A stretch of 64,000 nt of DNA from Niabella aurantiaca DSM 17617 (lineage in GTDB: Bacteria; Bacteroidota; Bacteroidia; Chitinophagales; Chitinophagaceae), in contig NZ_KB893625.1 in the NCBI RefSeq assembly GCF_000374125.1, forward strand, positions 1 through 64,000, given 5' to 3'. Position 1 is the first letter of the stretch; each line of letters begins with the position of its first letter. Positions 43,294-52,155 of the stretch are shown piece after piece. The notes beneath the pieces are model-generated. The model was given only the letters and a program-made list of their open reading frames with translations, did not search any database and was not told the DNA's origin. Made by a program: the position numbers and the translations under genes.

Positions 43294-44484
43294 ATGGAAT
43301 TAAAGGAAACAGTAAAAGCAGCAGCTGCTGCCATAAAAGAAGTAGTGACCGGTTACAGGCGACAGCTACACCGGCACCCGGAACTTTCGTTTAAAGAGTT
43401 CCATACATCGGCTTTTGTCAAGGAGCAGCTGGATCTGCTGGGCATTCCGTGGAAACCTATTGCCGGAACGGGGGTGCTGGCCCTGATAGAAGGGAACGGG
43501 GATTCAGACAAGGTGATCGCTTTAAGGGCCGATATGGATGCCCTGCCCATAACCGAATCCAATACCGTTGCATACAAATCGGTGAATGAAGGTGTGATGC
43601 ATGCCTGTGGCCATGATGCACATACGGCTTCCCTGCTGGGTGTGGCGCATATCCTGCAGTTGATAAGGACAGCATTCTCCGGAACCGTTAAGCTGATCTT
43701 TCAGCCGGGAGAAGAGCTGTTGCCGGGAGGGGCGAAACAGGTGATCGAAGAAGGCGGGCTGACGGCGCCCCGTGCCGACGTTGTTCTGGGGCAGCATGTA
43801 ATGCCCTGGATCCCGGTGGGAAAGGTAGGTGTGCGTACCGGTTTGTTCATGGCCTCTATGGATGAAATAAAGATCGAAGTGCATGGTAAAGGCGGCCACG
43901 GCGCCGAGCCGCACAAAGCGGTAGACCCGGTGATGATCACCTGTGCTTTGCTGCAGGCATTGCAACAGGTGGTAAGCCGCAATGCGCCCCCGCTGATGCC
44001 AACGGTATTGTCCTTTGGCCGTTTAAAGGCAGACGGCGCCATCAACATCATCCCGGACATGGTACTGATAGAAGGCACGTTCCGGACGCTGGATGAATCC
44101 TGGCGCGGGCAGGCCCATACGCAGATAAAAGAACTGGCCCAAAACCTGGTAGCCGGCATGGGCGGCCGGTGCACCATCGAGATCCGGAAAGGCTATCCGC
44201 ATCTGAAAAATGATGAGGCATTCAGCTCCCGGGCAATCAGCTTTTTTGAAGAATACATGGGAAAGGAAAATGTACTGCCCCGGGACATCTGGATGGCGTC
44301 AGAGGATTTTGCCTATTACGGAAAGGAATGTCCTTCTTTTTTCTACCTGCTTGGTGTGCGTAATGAGGAGCAGGATATTTGCTCGGCGCTGCATACGCCA
44401 TCATTTAATATAGACGAAGACGCCCTGGAGCTGGGAGCGGGGCTGATGGCCTATACGGCGCTCCGCTGGCTGCAAACTGCCTGA
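43294..44484 (+). CDS. M20 family amidohydrolase (N-acyl amino acid hydrolase type)
   Basis: A 396-residue dizinc amidohydrolase of the M20D type (hippurate/N-acetyl amino acid hydrolases). Landmarks: RRQLHRHPELSFKEF, ALRADMDALPI, HACGHDAHTASLLG with metal ligands, FQPGEELLPGGAKQVIEEG, the lid domain IKIEVHGKGGHGAEPHKAVDP and the C-terminal MASEDFAYYGKECPSFFYLLG. I chose the ATG at 43294 because it is preceded by a good ribosome-binding site; an in-frame ATG at 43249 lies close to the promoter element. The exact acyl substrate is unknown. Confidence 0.93.
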   Translation: MELKETVKAAAAAIKEVVTGYRRQLHRHPELSFKEFHTSAFVKEQLDLLGIPWKPIAGTGVLALIEGNGDSDKVIALRADMDALPITESNTVAYKSVNEGVMHACGHDAHTASLLGVAHILQLIRTAFSGTVKLIFQPGEELLPGGAKQVIEEGGLTAPRADVVLGQHVMPWIPVGKVGVRTGLFMASMDEIKIEVHGKGGHGAEPHKAVDPVMITCALLQALQQVVSRNAPPLMPTVLSFGRLKADGAINIIPDMVLIEGTFRTLDESWRGQAHTQIKELAQNLVAGMGGRCTIEIRKGYPHLKNDEAFSSRAISFFEEYMGKENVLPRDIWMASEDFAYYGKECPSFFYLLGVRNEEQDICSALHTPSFNIDEDALELGAGLMAYTALRWLQTA

Positions 44485-44493
44485 GCGCCTTGC

Positions 44494-45045
44494 TCATTCC
44501 AGAAACAGACCCATGAGGAGATTGTCGATCTGCCGGCCGCCGGGGTCCCGGATGTAATTTTTCTGGTATCCCGCTTCTGTAAACCCCATTTTTTTGTAAA
44601 GTGCTATGGCCAATCCATTGGTGGCATGCACATTCAGCCAGATGTTCTTAAGAATGCCTTTGGCCTTTGCCCAGCCGACTGCGGTGCGGATCAGTGCCGT
44701 TCCCAGGCCCACCTCCTGCCATTGCCTGCGTACCGCGATCCCCAGGAGGGCATTGTGCCGTATCTTGCTCCGGGATTCGCCGCTTAGCTGAAGGGTGCCG
44801 ATGATCCTGTTGTTATATATGGCCACCAGCAGGAGGCTGTTGTCGCTTTCATTTAAAGAGCGGATCCACGCCTGCTCCTGCTGTTTGGTAAAATTAAATT
44901 CATTGACAGTGGAAATGAGGTACGGACTTTCCTGCAGGTAGCGCCACCCCGCTTCCAACAGGTCCTCCGCATCTGTTTTTATAGCTGCTCTTATGGTAAT
45001 GGTTACGTTGTTTTTAAGCGTTACCGTAACCGGATTGATTTTCAT
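44494..45045 (-). CDS. GNAT family N-acetyltransferase
   Basis: A 183-residue acetyltransferase. ITIRAAIKTDAEDLLEAGWRYLQES begins the fold; the acetyl-CoA loop is GIAVRRQWQEVGLGTALIRTAVGWAKA, followed by WLNVHATNGLAIALYKKMGFTEAGYQKNYI, as in ribosomal-protein or amino-acid acetyltransferases. The substrate cannot be told. The start at 45045 (MKINPVTVTLK) is preferred over the ATG five codons upstream, though either is possible. It is convergent with the M20 gene. Confidence 0.9.
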   Translation of the reverse strand: MKINPVTVTLKNNVTITIRAAIKTDAEDLLEAGWRYLQESPYLISTVNEFNFTKQQEQAWIRSLNESDNSLLLVAIYNNRIIGTLQLSGESRSKIRHNALLGIAVRRQWQEVGLGTALIRTAVGWAKAKGILKNIWLNVHATNGLAIALYKKMGFTEAGYQKNYIRDPGGRQIDNLLMGLFLE

Positions 45046-45092
45046 GCCTAAAATTAACAAAGGGATGTGGTATGCGCATTCATTTAATATGA

Positions 45093-45100
45093 TACATTTG
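45093..45100 (+). promoter_or_regulatory. Candidate -7 element of the DUF3810 gene
   Basis: TACATTTG, perfect TAnnTTTG, ending 7 bp before the ATG at 45108; predicts a leaderless mRNA. Confidence 0.5.
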
Positions 45101-45107
45101 TTTTTAT

Positions 45108-46205
45108 ATGAAGCGGCTGCACTGGATGCGCAATAATAAGGCCTGGGTACTGCTTGGCGGACTGGCCCTGATGATCAAGCTGGTCTCTTTTTTTCCGGGT
45201 GTGGTTGAAAAATATTACACCCGCGGCGTCTATGTATTGACTTCAAAGGCCCAGCGTCTGCTCCTGGGCTGGCTGCCATTCAGCGTGGGCGACCTGTTTT
45301 ATGCTGCTGTGATCGTTTTTCTGATCATCTGGTGCATCCGCGCAATCCGCGCACTGCTGCACCGCGGACAGCGCAACGTCCGTTGGCGGAGCGGATGGAT
45401 GCGGTTCCTGTTCGCATTGCTTTTGCTGTATGTTGTTTTTTACGCATTATGGGGACTGAATTACAGCCGGCAGGGCATTGCGGCACAATTTGGTCTTTCG
45501 GATCAAGAAGTGACCCGGCAGGACCTGGACACATTGGTACAGCTGCTGCACAACCGTATCAACAGGGATATAACACTGGTGCCGTTAGGGGAGCGGACCC
45601 TGCTGAGCGATCGTTCGCTGCTCTTTAAGCAGGCGGAGGATGCATACCGGATGGCGGAAAAGGCCTATCCTTTCCTGGATAGCCGGCCGGGGTCCGTAAA
45701 AGCATCGCTTTTTGGCGAGCTGATGAACTATACAGGTGTGCAGGGGTATTATAATCCTTTTACGGGCGAGGCACAGGTCAACACGACCATTCCTGCCTTC
45801 CTGCTGCCCTCTGTGGTGACCCATGAAATCGGTCACCAGGTGGGGTATGGAATGGAAAGCGAGGCAAATTTCCTGAGTTTTTTAACCAGCCGGCAACATC
45901 CCTCCATTCATTTTCAGTATGCAACGGATTTTGTAATGTACGCGTACGCCAGCGGGATGCTTTTTTTGATGGATTCCGCAAAAGTAAAACAGTACGACCG
46001 CACCCTTCACCCGCAGGTGCGAAAGGATTTTGCAGCGTACCGTGCGTTTTACAAAAAATACGAAAACCGGATAGAGGCCGTTATTGACTGGCTGTATGGA
46101 AGCTACCTGAGGGCCAACAATCAGCCCGCCGGAGAGCGGGCTTATGACGAAGTGGTCTTCTGGCTGGTGGGGTGGTACAAGAAATACGGGAAGGAGGCGA
46201 TCTGA
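45108..46205 (+). CDS. DUF3810 membrane protein with HEXXH zinc motif
   Basis: A 365-residue inner-membrane protein of the DUF3810 family. Three N-terminal hydrophobic segments (AWVLLGGLALMIKLVSFF; GDLFYAAVIVFLIIWCI; FLFALLLLYVVFYALWGLNY) precede an extracytoplasmic or cytoplasmic domain that has GYYNPFTGEAQVNTTIPAFLLPSVVTHEIGHQVGYGMESEANF. HEIGH with the downstream Glu in ESEAN is a gluzincin-like zinc site, so it is a likely membrane protease, although the family is formally uncharacterised. It stands alone. Confidence 0.88.
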   Translation: MKRLHWMRNNKAWVLLGGLALMIKLVSFFPGVVEKYYTRGVYVLTSKAQRLLLGWLPFSVGDLFYAAVIVFLIIWCIRAIRALLHRGQRNVRWRSGWMRFLFALLLLYVVFYALWGLNYSRQGIAAQFGLSDQEVTRQDLDTLVQLLHNRINRDITLVPLGERTLLSDRSLLFKQAEDAYRMAEKAYPFLDSRPGSVKASLFGELMNYTGVQGYYNPFTGEAQVNTTIPAFLLPSVVTHEIGHQVGYGMESEANFLSFLTSRQHPSIHFQYATDFVMYAYASGMLFLMDSAKVKQYDRTLHPQVRKDFAAYRAFYKKYENRIEAVIDWLYGSYLRANNQPAGERAYDEVVFWLVGWYKKYGKEAI

Positions 46206-46295
46206 CCGATAGATGATCCGGGTCCATGAATGGCTTCGTAGTTTTAAAATTTCGCAAAGATTTCGCCGGAGGCTTTATTTACGCGCTTCCTTTCT

Positions 46296-46303
46296 TAAAT
46301 TTG
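46296..46303 (+). promoter_or_regulatory. Candidate -7 element of the YhbS-like GNAT gene
   Basis: TAAATTTG, perfect TAnnTTTG, 17 bp before the ATG at 46320. Confidence 0.5.
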
Positions 46304-46319
46304 GTAAAATTTCAGATCA

Positions 46320-46841
46320 ATGGACGTATTGATTCGGGAAGAGCGCAGTGCAGATGTGGGGATCATTTCCGATGTGAACGAAGAGGCCTTTGGAAGGGCA
46401 GAAGAAGCGAACCTGGTAGACCTCCTCAGAAACAGCAGTGCTTTTGTTCCGGAGCTTTCGCTGGTAGCGGAAAAAGACCGGCAGATCGTGGGACATGTGC
46501 TTTTTACCAAAATTAAGATTATCGACAGCTTTAATCATTGTTTTGAAAGCCTGGCGTTGGCGCCTATAGCCGTCCGTACCCGCTTTCAAAGGCAGGGTAT
46601 CGGGGCTGCCCTGATCCGGGCGGGACTGAGCAAGGCCCGGGAAATCGGCTACCTTTCTGTGATTGTCCTGGGCCATGAAACTTATTATCCCCAATTTGGT
46701 TTTCAACCGGCTTCCCGCTGGAATATCCAGGCTCCTTTTGACGTGCCCGATGAAGCCTTTATGGCGGCAGAGCTGGTGGAGTTTGGTTTGAAGAATGTAT
46801 CCGGTATTGTGGTGTATGCCAAAGAATTTGAAGCGGTCTGA
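46320..46841 (+). CDS. GNAT family N-acetyltransferase (YhbS-like)
   Basis: A 173-residue acetyltransferase of the YhbS group. IREERSADVGIISDVNEEAFGRAEEANLVDLLR starts the fold; the CoA-binding part is LAPIAVRTRFQRQGIGAALIRAGLSKAREIGYLSVIVLGHETYYPQFGFQPA, with the PxFGF motif characteristic of YhbS. Substrate unknown. It may be cotranscribed with the nucleotidase gene, which begins 48 bp downstream. Confidence 0.92.
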   Translation: MDVLIREERSADVGIISDVNEEAFGRAEEANLVDLLRNSSAFVPELSLVAEKDRQIVGHVLFTKIKIIDSFNHCFESLALAPIAVRTRFQRQGIGAALIRAGLSKAREIGYLSVIVLGHETYYPQFGFQPASRWNIQAPFDVPDEAFMAAELVEFGLKNVSGIVVYAKEFEAV

Positions 46842-46889
46842 TGCCGGTTGTAGCTAAAAAAAACAGCTCTTTTACAGGAAAGCATTTAT

Positions 46890-47405
46890 ATGGAACGTTT
46901 AATTATTGATATGGATGGCGTGCTGGCGGATGTGTACAGCCAGTTTCGAAAGTATGAAAAGGCAGAGCTGGGAATAGAGCAGGAAACAGCGGCTGCTATC
47001 GGGAAAGCGGAGCGGGAAGCGTTTAAAAATGCGGGAACCTATGTGAATACGCCTGGTTTTTTTCTCGAAGCCCCGGTCATGCCGGGAAGCGTGGAGGTGA
47101 TGCGGCGCCTGAACCGGAAATATGAAGTATATATCGTATCTGCGGCTATGGAATTTCCTTTAAGCCTTTATGAAAAATACCAGTGGCTGCAGCAAAATTT
47201 TTCATTTCTCGGCTGGGAACAGATGGTGCTCTGTGGCTCCAAGAAGGTCATACACGGGGACATTATGCTGGATGATCATTTTAAGAATCTGGACCATTTC
47301 AATGGAAGAACCCTGCTATATGCCCAGCCGCACAACATGACGAAAGACCCCGGGAAACACGTACGTGTGGCCGATTGGCAGGAGGTGGAACAGGTCTTGT
47401 TGTGA
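46890..47405 (+). CDS. 5'(3')-deoxyribonucleotidase-like HAD phosphatase (NT5C family)
   Basis: A 171-residue HAD-superfamily enzyme. Motif I is IIDMDGVLADVYSQF with the Asp-x-Asp nucleophile pair; motif II is VYIVSAAM; motif III/IV region is CGSKKVIHGDIMLDDHFKNLDHF. This is the arrangement of the small NT5C family, which dephosphorylates deoxynucleoside monophosphates. The full-length match is good; activity is inferred from family. Confidence 0.88.
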   Translation: MERLIIDMDGVLADVYSQFRKYEKAELGIEQETAAAIGKAEREAFKNAGTYVNTPGFFLEAPVMPGSVEVMRRLNRKYEVYIVSAAMEFPLSLYEKYQWLQQNFSFLGWEQMVLCGSKKVIHGDIMLDDHFKNLDHFNGRTLLYAQPHNMTKDPGKHVRVADWQEVEQVLL

Positions 47406-47408
47406 GCA

Positions 47409-48677
47409 TTAGCCTTCCAGACCCAGAATGACCTTACGGAGCAATAACAAGGCCTGCATGGTAGTGATCTCAATATTCTGCTCCCGGTCAAACCGGAGCT
47501 GCAGCAGCCTGGTAACGATCCGGTCCTGGTTCCCTGCGGCGATCCAGATGGTGCCTACCGGCTTTTGCGGGGTGCCTCCATCCGGACCGGCAATGCCCGA
47601 CGTGGCTACCGCGTAGTCGGTGCCCAATTGTTGCAATGCACCTTTTACCATGGCTTCCACTGTTTCGCTGCTGACGGCGCCCTGCGTGCGCAATGTTGTT
47701 GCCGGCACCTGCAACAGCGCCTCTTTAATGATGTTGGAATAGGAAACAATGCTGCCATTGTAATAAGCGGAGGAGCCGGGCACCCGGGTGATCCAGTGCG
47801 CCACATTACCACCGGTACAGCTTTCGGCAGTAGCCACGGTCCTTTGCTGTTTCAACAGCAGGTGCCCGACGATTTTTTCAATGGGCTCATCTGTTTTGGA
47901 AACGACAATATCTTCCAGCAGCGCCGTCAGCTGGTCAAACTGTAAGCCGACCTCTTCTGTTAGTTGCTGCTCTTTGCGGCCCTGGCCGGTGAGCCGCAGT
48001 TTTACAATACCAAAGCTGGGCAGGTAGGCCAGCCGGATGTGCCGGGGCAGGGCTGCTTCAAAATCCAGCAGCCGTTCTGCCACCATGGATTCTCCCATTC
48101 CGGCGGTGAATGCTGTACGGTGCACGATGAACGGAAATTTAAAATGCTTCAGCAGCCGCGGCATCACCTCATCGATCAGCAATCCCTTCATCTCGTGCGG
48201 CACACCCGGTAACGAAACGAAGACCACGTTCCTGCCATCAACGCTTTTTTCAAACCACATGCCGGGCGCCGACCCCCGGGCGTTGTGCAATATCTTTGCC
48301 ACATCCGGCACCTCTGCCTGCTTTTTGTTGCGCTCGGTAATGGGGCCGGGGCGACGGTACACTTCCCGGAACAGGTATTCAATATGCCGGGCTACATTGG
48401 GGTCCATCACCATTTTGCCGCCAAAGTAGTTGTTTAAAAGCGGCTTGGTAATATCATCTGCAGTAGGTCCCAGTCCGCCGGTAAGGATAATGATCTGCGC
48501 CTGCTTTGATTCTTCATTCAGCGCGGTTTCGATGTCTTCAGCATTGTCTCCGACCGCCACCCGTCGCCTGACCCAGATGCCTGCTTTGTTAAATTCCTGT
48601 GCAATAAAAGCACTGTTGGTATCAATGGTTTGTCCGATCAATAATTCATCACCGATCGTAATAATGGAAGCGTTCAT
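47409..48677 (-). CDS. cinA: CinA family protein (pyrophosphatase/nicotinamide-nucleotide amidohydrolase)
   Basis: A 422-residue two-domain protein. The N-terminal MoeA/MoaB-like COG1058 domain starts NASIITIGDELLIGQTIDTNSAFIAQEFN and includes IIILTGGLGPTADDITKP. The C-terminal CinA domain, about residues 260-420, has TVATAESCTGGNVAHWITRVPGSS, the amidohydrolase region that recycles nicotinamide mononucleotide, and ATSGIAGPDGGTPQKPVGTIW. The start at 48677 (MNASIITIGDE) is the family start; an ATG eight codons upstream is in frame. It is convergent with the nucleotidase gene, 3 bp apart. Confidence 0.95.
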   Translation of the reverse strand: MNASIITIGDELLIGQTIDTNSAFIAQEFNKAGIWVRRRVAVGDNAEDIETALNEESKQAQIIILTGGLGPTADDITKPLLNNYFGGKMVMDPNVARHIEYLFREVYRRPGPITERNKKQAEVPDVAKILHNARGSAPGMWFEKSVDGRNVVFVSLPGVPHEMKGLLIDEVMPRLLKHFKFPFIVHRTAFTAGMGESMVAERLLDFEAALPRHIRLAYLPSFGIVKLRLTGQGRKEQQLTEEVGLQFDQLTALLEDIVVSKTDEPIEKIVGHLLLKQQRTVATAESCTGGNVAHWITRVPGSSAYYNGSIVSYSNIIKEALLQVPATTLRTQGAVSSETVEAMVKGALQQLGTDYAVATSGIAGPDGGTPQKPVGTIWIAAGNQDRIVTRLLQLRFDREQNIEITTMQALLLLRKVILGLEG

Positions 48678-48856
48678 GACAAAGTTTTTGCAAATATTCA
48701 ACTTTTATGGATCAAAAAACAGATCAAAGACGGCGGTACGGTGATTACCCGGCTTTGATGGTTTGTAATGATACAAACCGGGGCCGTTATTTTTGCTGAC
48801 CGGAAGGTTGGTATGTTGCCTTTCATTGTGTGGAAGCAGGCATGTGCGCCGGCCAT

Positions 48857-49660
48857 TTATTTCAATACCTTCAGATAAATATTCCTGAAATCGATCGGCT
48901 GCCCTTCGCTTTGCAAGGCAATATAGCCCGAGGTAAGGGGTTTCCCGTCGATTTTCTGATCGGGCGCATACCGGTTCACCACCGGCCCGCCGATCTGGGG
49001 TTTGGAATACTGCATTACCGTATCGCCTTCAATGATGTGTGTGATCAAAGAGTCGCCATGTACGATCAGCTCGCCCCTGATCCACTGCCCCGGGGGATAG
49101 GTTTTCGAGGTGGAGTTGATGCAGTGCCGGGTATCCAGCTTGCCCTGATAAAAAATATGCGTACCCGGTGAGCACATATTGCCGGTGGTTCTTGGGTTGC
49201 CATCTGATAAGCCGGCCAGCAGCTGCATTTCGATGGAAATGGGCCAGTCCTGTTCTTTCGGCATGGTGCGCGGATCCTGCGAATGATACATGATGCCGCT
49301 GTTTTCAATGGTGTATTCCGGTGCATCGGTCCGCCATTCGGATTGCGGAAGAAAACGGTACTCGAATTTCAGGTGGTAGTGTGATAAAGGCGTTTTGTAG
49401 TAAAGATGTCCGTAGCGTTCGTTGAAATGATCATAGCCATCGTAACGTACTTTGATCATGCCGTCTTCAGCACGGAACGTACGGGCATAGTTGTCGCCTG
49501 TTTCATGGTGGTGGATCTTCACCATCCAGTTATCCAGGTTCCTGCCGTTGAACAGTGAAGTCCAACCTTCCTGTTCGGCCGCACGATGGCGGGATGTGGA
49601 GCAACCTGCATGGATCAGTATGAAGAAAAGTATTGCAAAGAAAAAATATCTGCTAAACAT
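48857..49660 (-). CDS. DUF1080 (3-keto-disaccharide hydrolase-like) lipoprotein
   Basis: A 267-residue lipoprotein (lipobox LIHAGC, Cys20). The mature domain is a concanavalin-like DUF1080 fold: WTSLFNGRNLDNWMVKIHHHE, RTFRAEDGMIKVRYDGYDHF, YHLKFEYRF, ENSGIMYHSQDP, WPISIEMQLLAG, and ending GYIALQSEGQPIDFRNIYLKVL. Some family members hydrolyse 3-keto-glycosides; activity on a particular sugar is not shown here. No sugar dehydrogenase is adjacent. Confidence 0.92.
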   Translation of the reverse strand: MFSRYFFFAILFFILIHAGCSTSRHRAAEQEGWTSLFNGRNLDNWMVKIHHHETGDNYARTFRAEDGMIKVRYDGYDHFNERYGHLYYKTPLSHYHLKFEYRFLPQSEWRTDAPEYTIENSGIMYHSQDPRTMPKEQDWPISIEMQLLAGLSDGNPRTTGNMCSPGTHIFYQGKLDTRHCINSTSKTYPPGQWIRGELIVHGDSLITHIIEGDTVMQYSKPQIGGPVVNRYAPDQKIDGKPLTSGYIALQSEGQPIDFRNIYLKVLK

Positions 49661-49840
49661 ACAATAGTTTGGATAAAGATAGGCAATCGGATCTTAACAT
49701 TGAAGGGGCGATGTCTGCAGGTTATCACTTTTGTAATATGCATCCGTCCTGCTTTTCAAGGCGTTTTGGGAAGCGTACTGAAGCTGCAGTGAGTGACACA
49801 AGTAAAGCCGGGAGGAGCACTGCAGCCGGAACCAAAAGAT

Positions 49841-51103
49841 TCAGTATTCAAATTTTCGCAGCGTAGGGGCTTTCAGCCAGGTGGTGATCACTACGATCAG
49901 GGTCATGCCGCCGCCAAAAACGACGGAAGGGATCACACCCATTACCCGCGACATTACGCCGCTTTCGAACTGGCCGAGCTCATTGCTGCTGGTTACGAAC
50001 ATGCCGCTGACACTGCTGACCCTGCCGCGCATATGATCCGGTGTAAGCAGCTGCATAACGGTTCCTCTTACAACCACGCTGATGCCGTCGAGGATGCCGG
50101 AAACCAGTAGCGCTACAAATGACAGAAGAAACCATTTGGATAGGCCGAACAGGATGATGCAGATACCATAACCGGCCACTGCGATCAGCATTTTTTTACC
50201 CTGTGCTTTTTTCATGGGGGAGAAGGTAAGGGTAAGCACAATGATGATGGCGCCGATATCGGAGGCGGCATTGAGCCATCCGTACCCGAGCGGGCCTATT
50301 TTTAAAATATCGGAAGCGAAAACCGGAATAAGGGCCACGGCACCGCCAAAAAGTACCGCAAACATATCCAGCGCCATCGCAGCCAGCAGCGCTTTTGTAT
50401 GGAATACAAAACGCAGCCCTTCCATTACGCTTTCCAGGGTCTTTTTTTCAAGATTGCCTTTAAACGGCGGTTTGGGCTTTAATTGTGTAAGGATCAGCAA
50501 TGCCGTAAAGATCAACGTGGCGATCACCACCAGGGTATTGGTAATGCCATAAAGCGCGATCAGGAATCCGCCCAGCGCATGACCGGTAACCGAGGCGGAA
50601 AGCCAGGTGCCCTGGTTCCAGGTAGTGGCATTTTGCAGCAGGTGCCGCGGAACAATGATGGCGATCATTGAGTTTAACGAGGGGCCGGCAAAGGACCGGA
50701 GAATCCCCGTGAAGAAAAAAGTGCCATAAATGCACCAGGTAATATGGCGGATATGAAAAGTTTTTGCGGCTGTATCCGTGGAAAGGAACAAAAGAAAGCA
50801 TGCGGCAAAGAAGTAGCCGGCCACAGACCGGAGCAACAGCTTCTTTTTATCGCTGATATCTACCTTGTGGCCCGAATAGAGCGCCAGGGAAAGAGCCGGG
50901 ATCACCTCCGAGAGGCCGATCAGTCCAATGGCCAGCGGGTCTTTGGTAAGCTGGTAGATCCACCAGCCCACAACAGTGGTGATCATACGCATGGCGCATA
51001 CAAACAAAAAGCGACCGGTCATCAGGTTCCGGTATTCGGGGATGCGTACCGCGCCCAGCGGGTCGTCTGTAACCTGTACAACAGGTGGTTGCTCGTTTTC
51101 CAT
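49841..51103 (-). CDS. Major facilitator superfamily transporter
   Basis: A 420-residue polytopic protein with about 12 membrane helices, resembling the MFS_3/enterobactin-exporter (EntS-like) group: YRNLMTGRFLFVCAMRMITTVVGWWIYQLT, LIGLSEVIPALSLALYSGHKVDISDKKKLLLRS between helices 2 and 3, and MQLLTPDHMRGRVSSVSGMFVTSSNELG in the second half. Substrate unknown; efflux is more likely than uptake. The promoter TACCTTTG (51112-51119) ends 8 bp before its ATG. Confidence 0.92.
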   Translation of the reverse strand: MENEQPPVVQVTDDPLGAVRIPEYRNLMTGRFLFVCAMRMITTVVGWWIYQLTKDPLAIGLIGLSEVIPALSLALYSGHKVDISDKKKLLLRSVAGYFFAACFLLFLSTDTAAKTFHIRHITWCIYGTFFFTGILRSFAGPSLNSMIAIIVPRHLLQNATTWNQGTWLSASVTGHALGGFLIALYGITNTLVVIATLIFTALLILTQLKPKPPFKGNLEKKTLESVMEGLRFVFHTKALLAAMALDMFAVLFGGAVALIPVFASDILKIGPLGYGWLNAASDIGAIIIVLTLTFSPMKKAQGKKMLIAVAGYGICIILFGLSKWFLLSFVALLVSGILDGISVVVRGTVMQLLTPDHMRGRVSSVSGMFVTSSNELGQFESGVMSRVMGVIPSVVFGGGMTLIVVITTWLKAPTLRKFEY

Positions 51104-51111
51104 TGAGGCAG

Positions 51112-51119
51112 CAAAGGTA
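51112..51119 (-). promoter_or_regulatory. Candidate -7 element of the MFS transporter gene
   Basis: TACCTTTG on the minus strand, perfect TAnnTTTG, 8 bp from the ATG at 51103. A heptamer array lies immediately upstream. Confidence 0.5.
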
Positions 51120-51122
51120 ATG

Positions 51123-51150
51123 AACGTTTCACGTTTGATGTTTAAAGTTT
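51123..51150. repeat. Short 7-bp array (NNNGTTT words)
   Basis: AACGTTT, CACGTTT, GATGTTT, AAAGTTT in phase, directly upstream of the MFS promoter element. Confidence 0.65.
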
Positions 51151-51484
51151 ACCGGCGTTTTGTGCTCCCTTTTTAATGCAGGTTAAGGTTGTTTAACAGG
51201 CAGCTACTGTATAGAACAATTTGTCCGGAGAACTTAGGAGCTGATTTGAGAATTTGAAGATTTGAAAGTGTGGAAATGTGAGAATGAGCGCCCGGTATTA
51301 TGTATGAAACCGGATCCGGCAGGTGTGAATAGTCGATGGAACACCGGGGATGAGATGGATCCAACAAATATTAAACGTTAAACCAGAAACGTGCCTGTGA
51401 TCGGTGAATGCACCGGAGCTAACGTGAAACTTCAAGCCGTAAGCCTGAAATATTATCACTTAACTGCCGGGTACCTGATTTCAG
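51151..51484. other. Intergenic region between MFS and deoxynucleoside kinase genes
   Basis: About 330 bp with no gene. It holds an octamer array (51243-51290) and, at 51370-51450, further loose TAAACGTT/GAAACGTG words. No terminator is obvious for the kinase gene. Confidence 0.6.
51243..51290. repeat. Degenerate 8-bp tandem array (RATTTGAR to AATGTGAG)
   Basis: Six octamers in phase: GATTTGAG, AATTTGAA, GATTTGAA, AGTGTGGA, AATGTGAG, AATGAGCG. Same period and words as the array at 10872-10911. Confidence 0.85.
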
Positions 51485-52120
51485 CTATGCCGGAAGGGCA
51501 ACCGGGTGTAGCCCGGGGGGATAGGGTTTGTTCAGCGCATTCACAACGATGTTCAGGTGCCGGTCGTTGGTAATGAAATCCGCCTGCGAAGCATCTACGA
51601 ACAAAATGGGAAAGGGCAGTTGCCGGATGTACTGGAGATAAGTGTCCTGGATGCTTTGAAGGTAGGCATCCGGTATCTTTTGCTCGTAGGTGCGCTGCCG
51701 CTTTTTTATATTCTCCTGTAGTTTTTTTATGGGGGCATGAAGATAGATCAGCAGCTGGGGCTGTATCAATTGCTGCTGGATAATATCAAAGAGACGCTGG
51801 TACAGTTTGTATTCATCTTCCGACAGGGTTACCCGGGCAAACAACAGCGATTTGGTGAACAGGTAATCGCTGATGGTGAGCTGCTGGAACATGTTTTTTT
51901 GAACGAGCAGCTCCTGTAGTTGCTTGTACCGTTCCGCCATAAAGAAAAGTTCAAGCGGAAAAGCAAACTGCTGCGGGTTAGCGTAGAATTTTGGCAGGAA
52001 GGGATTGTCTGCAAACTCCTCCAGTACCAGGCGTGCGTTACAGCTCCTGCTCAGCGCCGTGGCCAGGGTCGTTTTTCCGGCACCGATATTGCCTTCGATG
52101 GTGATAAAATCGTACTGCAT
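51485..52120 (-). CDS. Deoxynucleoside kinase
   Basis: A 211-residue deoxynucleoside kinase (deoxyadenosine/deoxyguanosine-type) that salvages deoxynucleosides to monophosphates. The P loop is IEGNIGAGKTTLATAL (residues 8-23); LEEFADNPFLPKFYANPQQFAFPLELFFMAERYKQL carries the substrate-site Glu and aromatic residues; SDYLFTKSLLFARVTL and LLIYLHAPIKKLQENIKKR are the DRS-like and lid regions. It follows folK by 35 bp on the same strand and is probably cotranscribed with it. Confidence 0.93.
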   Translation of the reverse strand: MQYDFITIEGNIGAGKTTLATALSRSCNARLVLEEFADNPFLPKFYANPQQFAFPLELFFMAERYKQLQELLVQKNMFQQLTISDYLFTKSLLFARVTLSEDEYKLYQRLFDIIQQQLIQPQLLIYLHAPIKKLQENIKKRQRTYEQKIPDAYLQSIQDTYLQYIRQLPFPILFVDASQADFITNDRHLNIVVNALNKPYPPGLHPVALPA

Positions 52121-52155
52121 GTAACTGCCTGCAAAATAAGTACAATTTTGAGACC

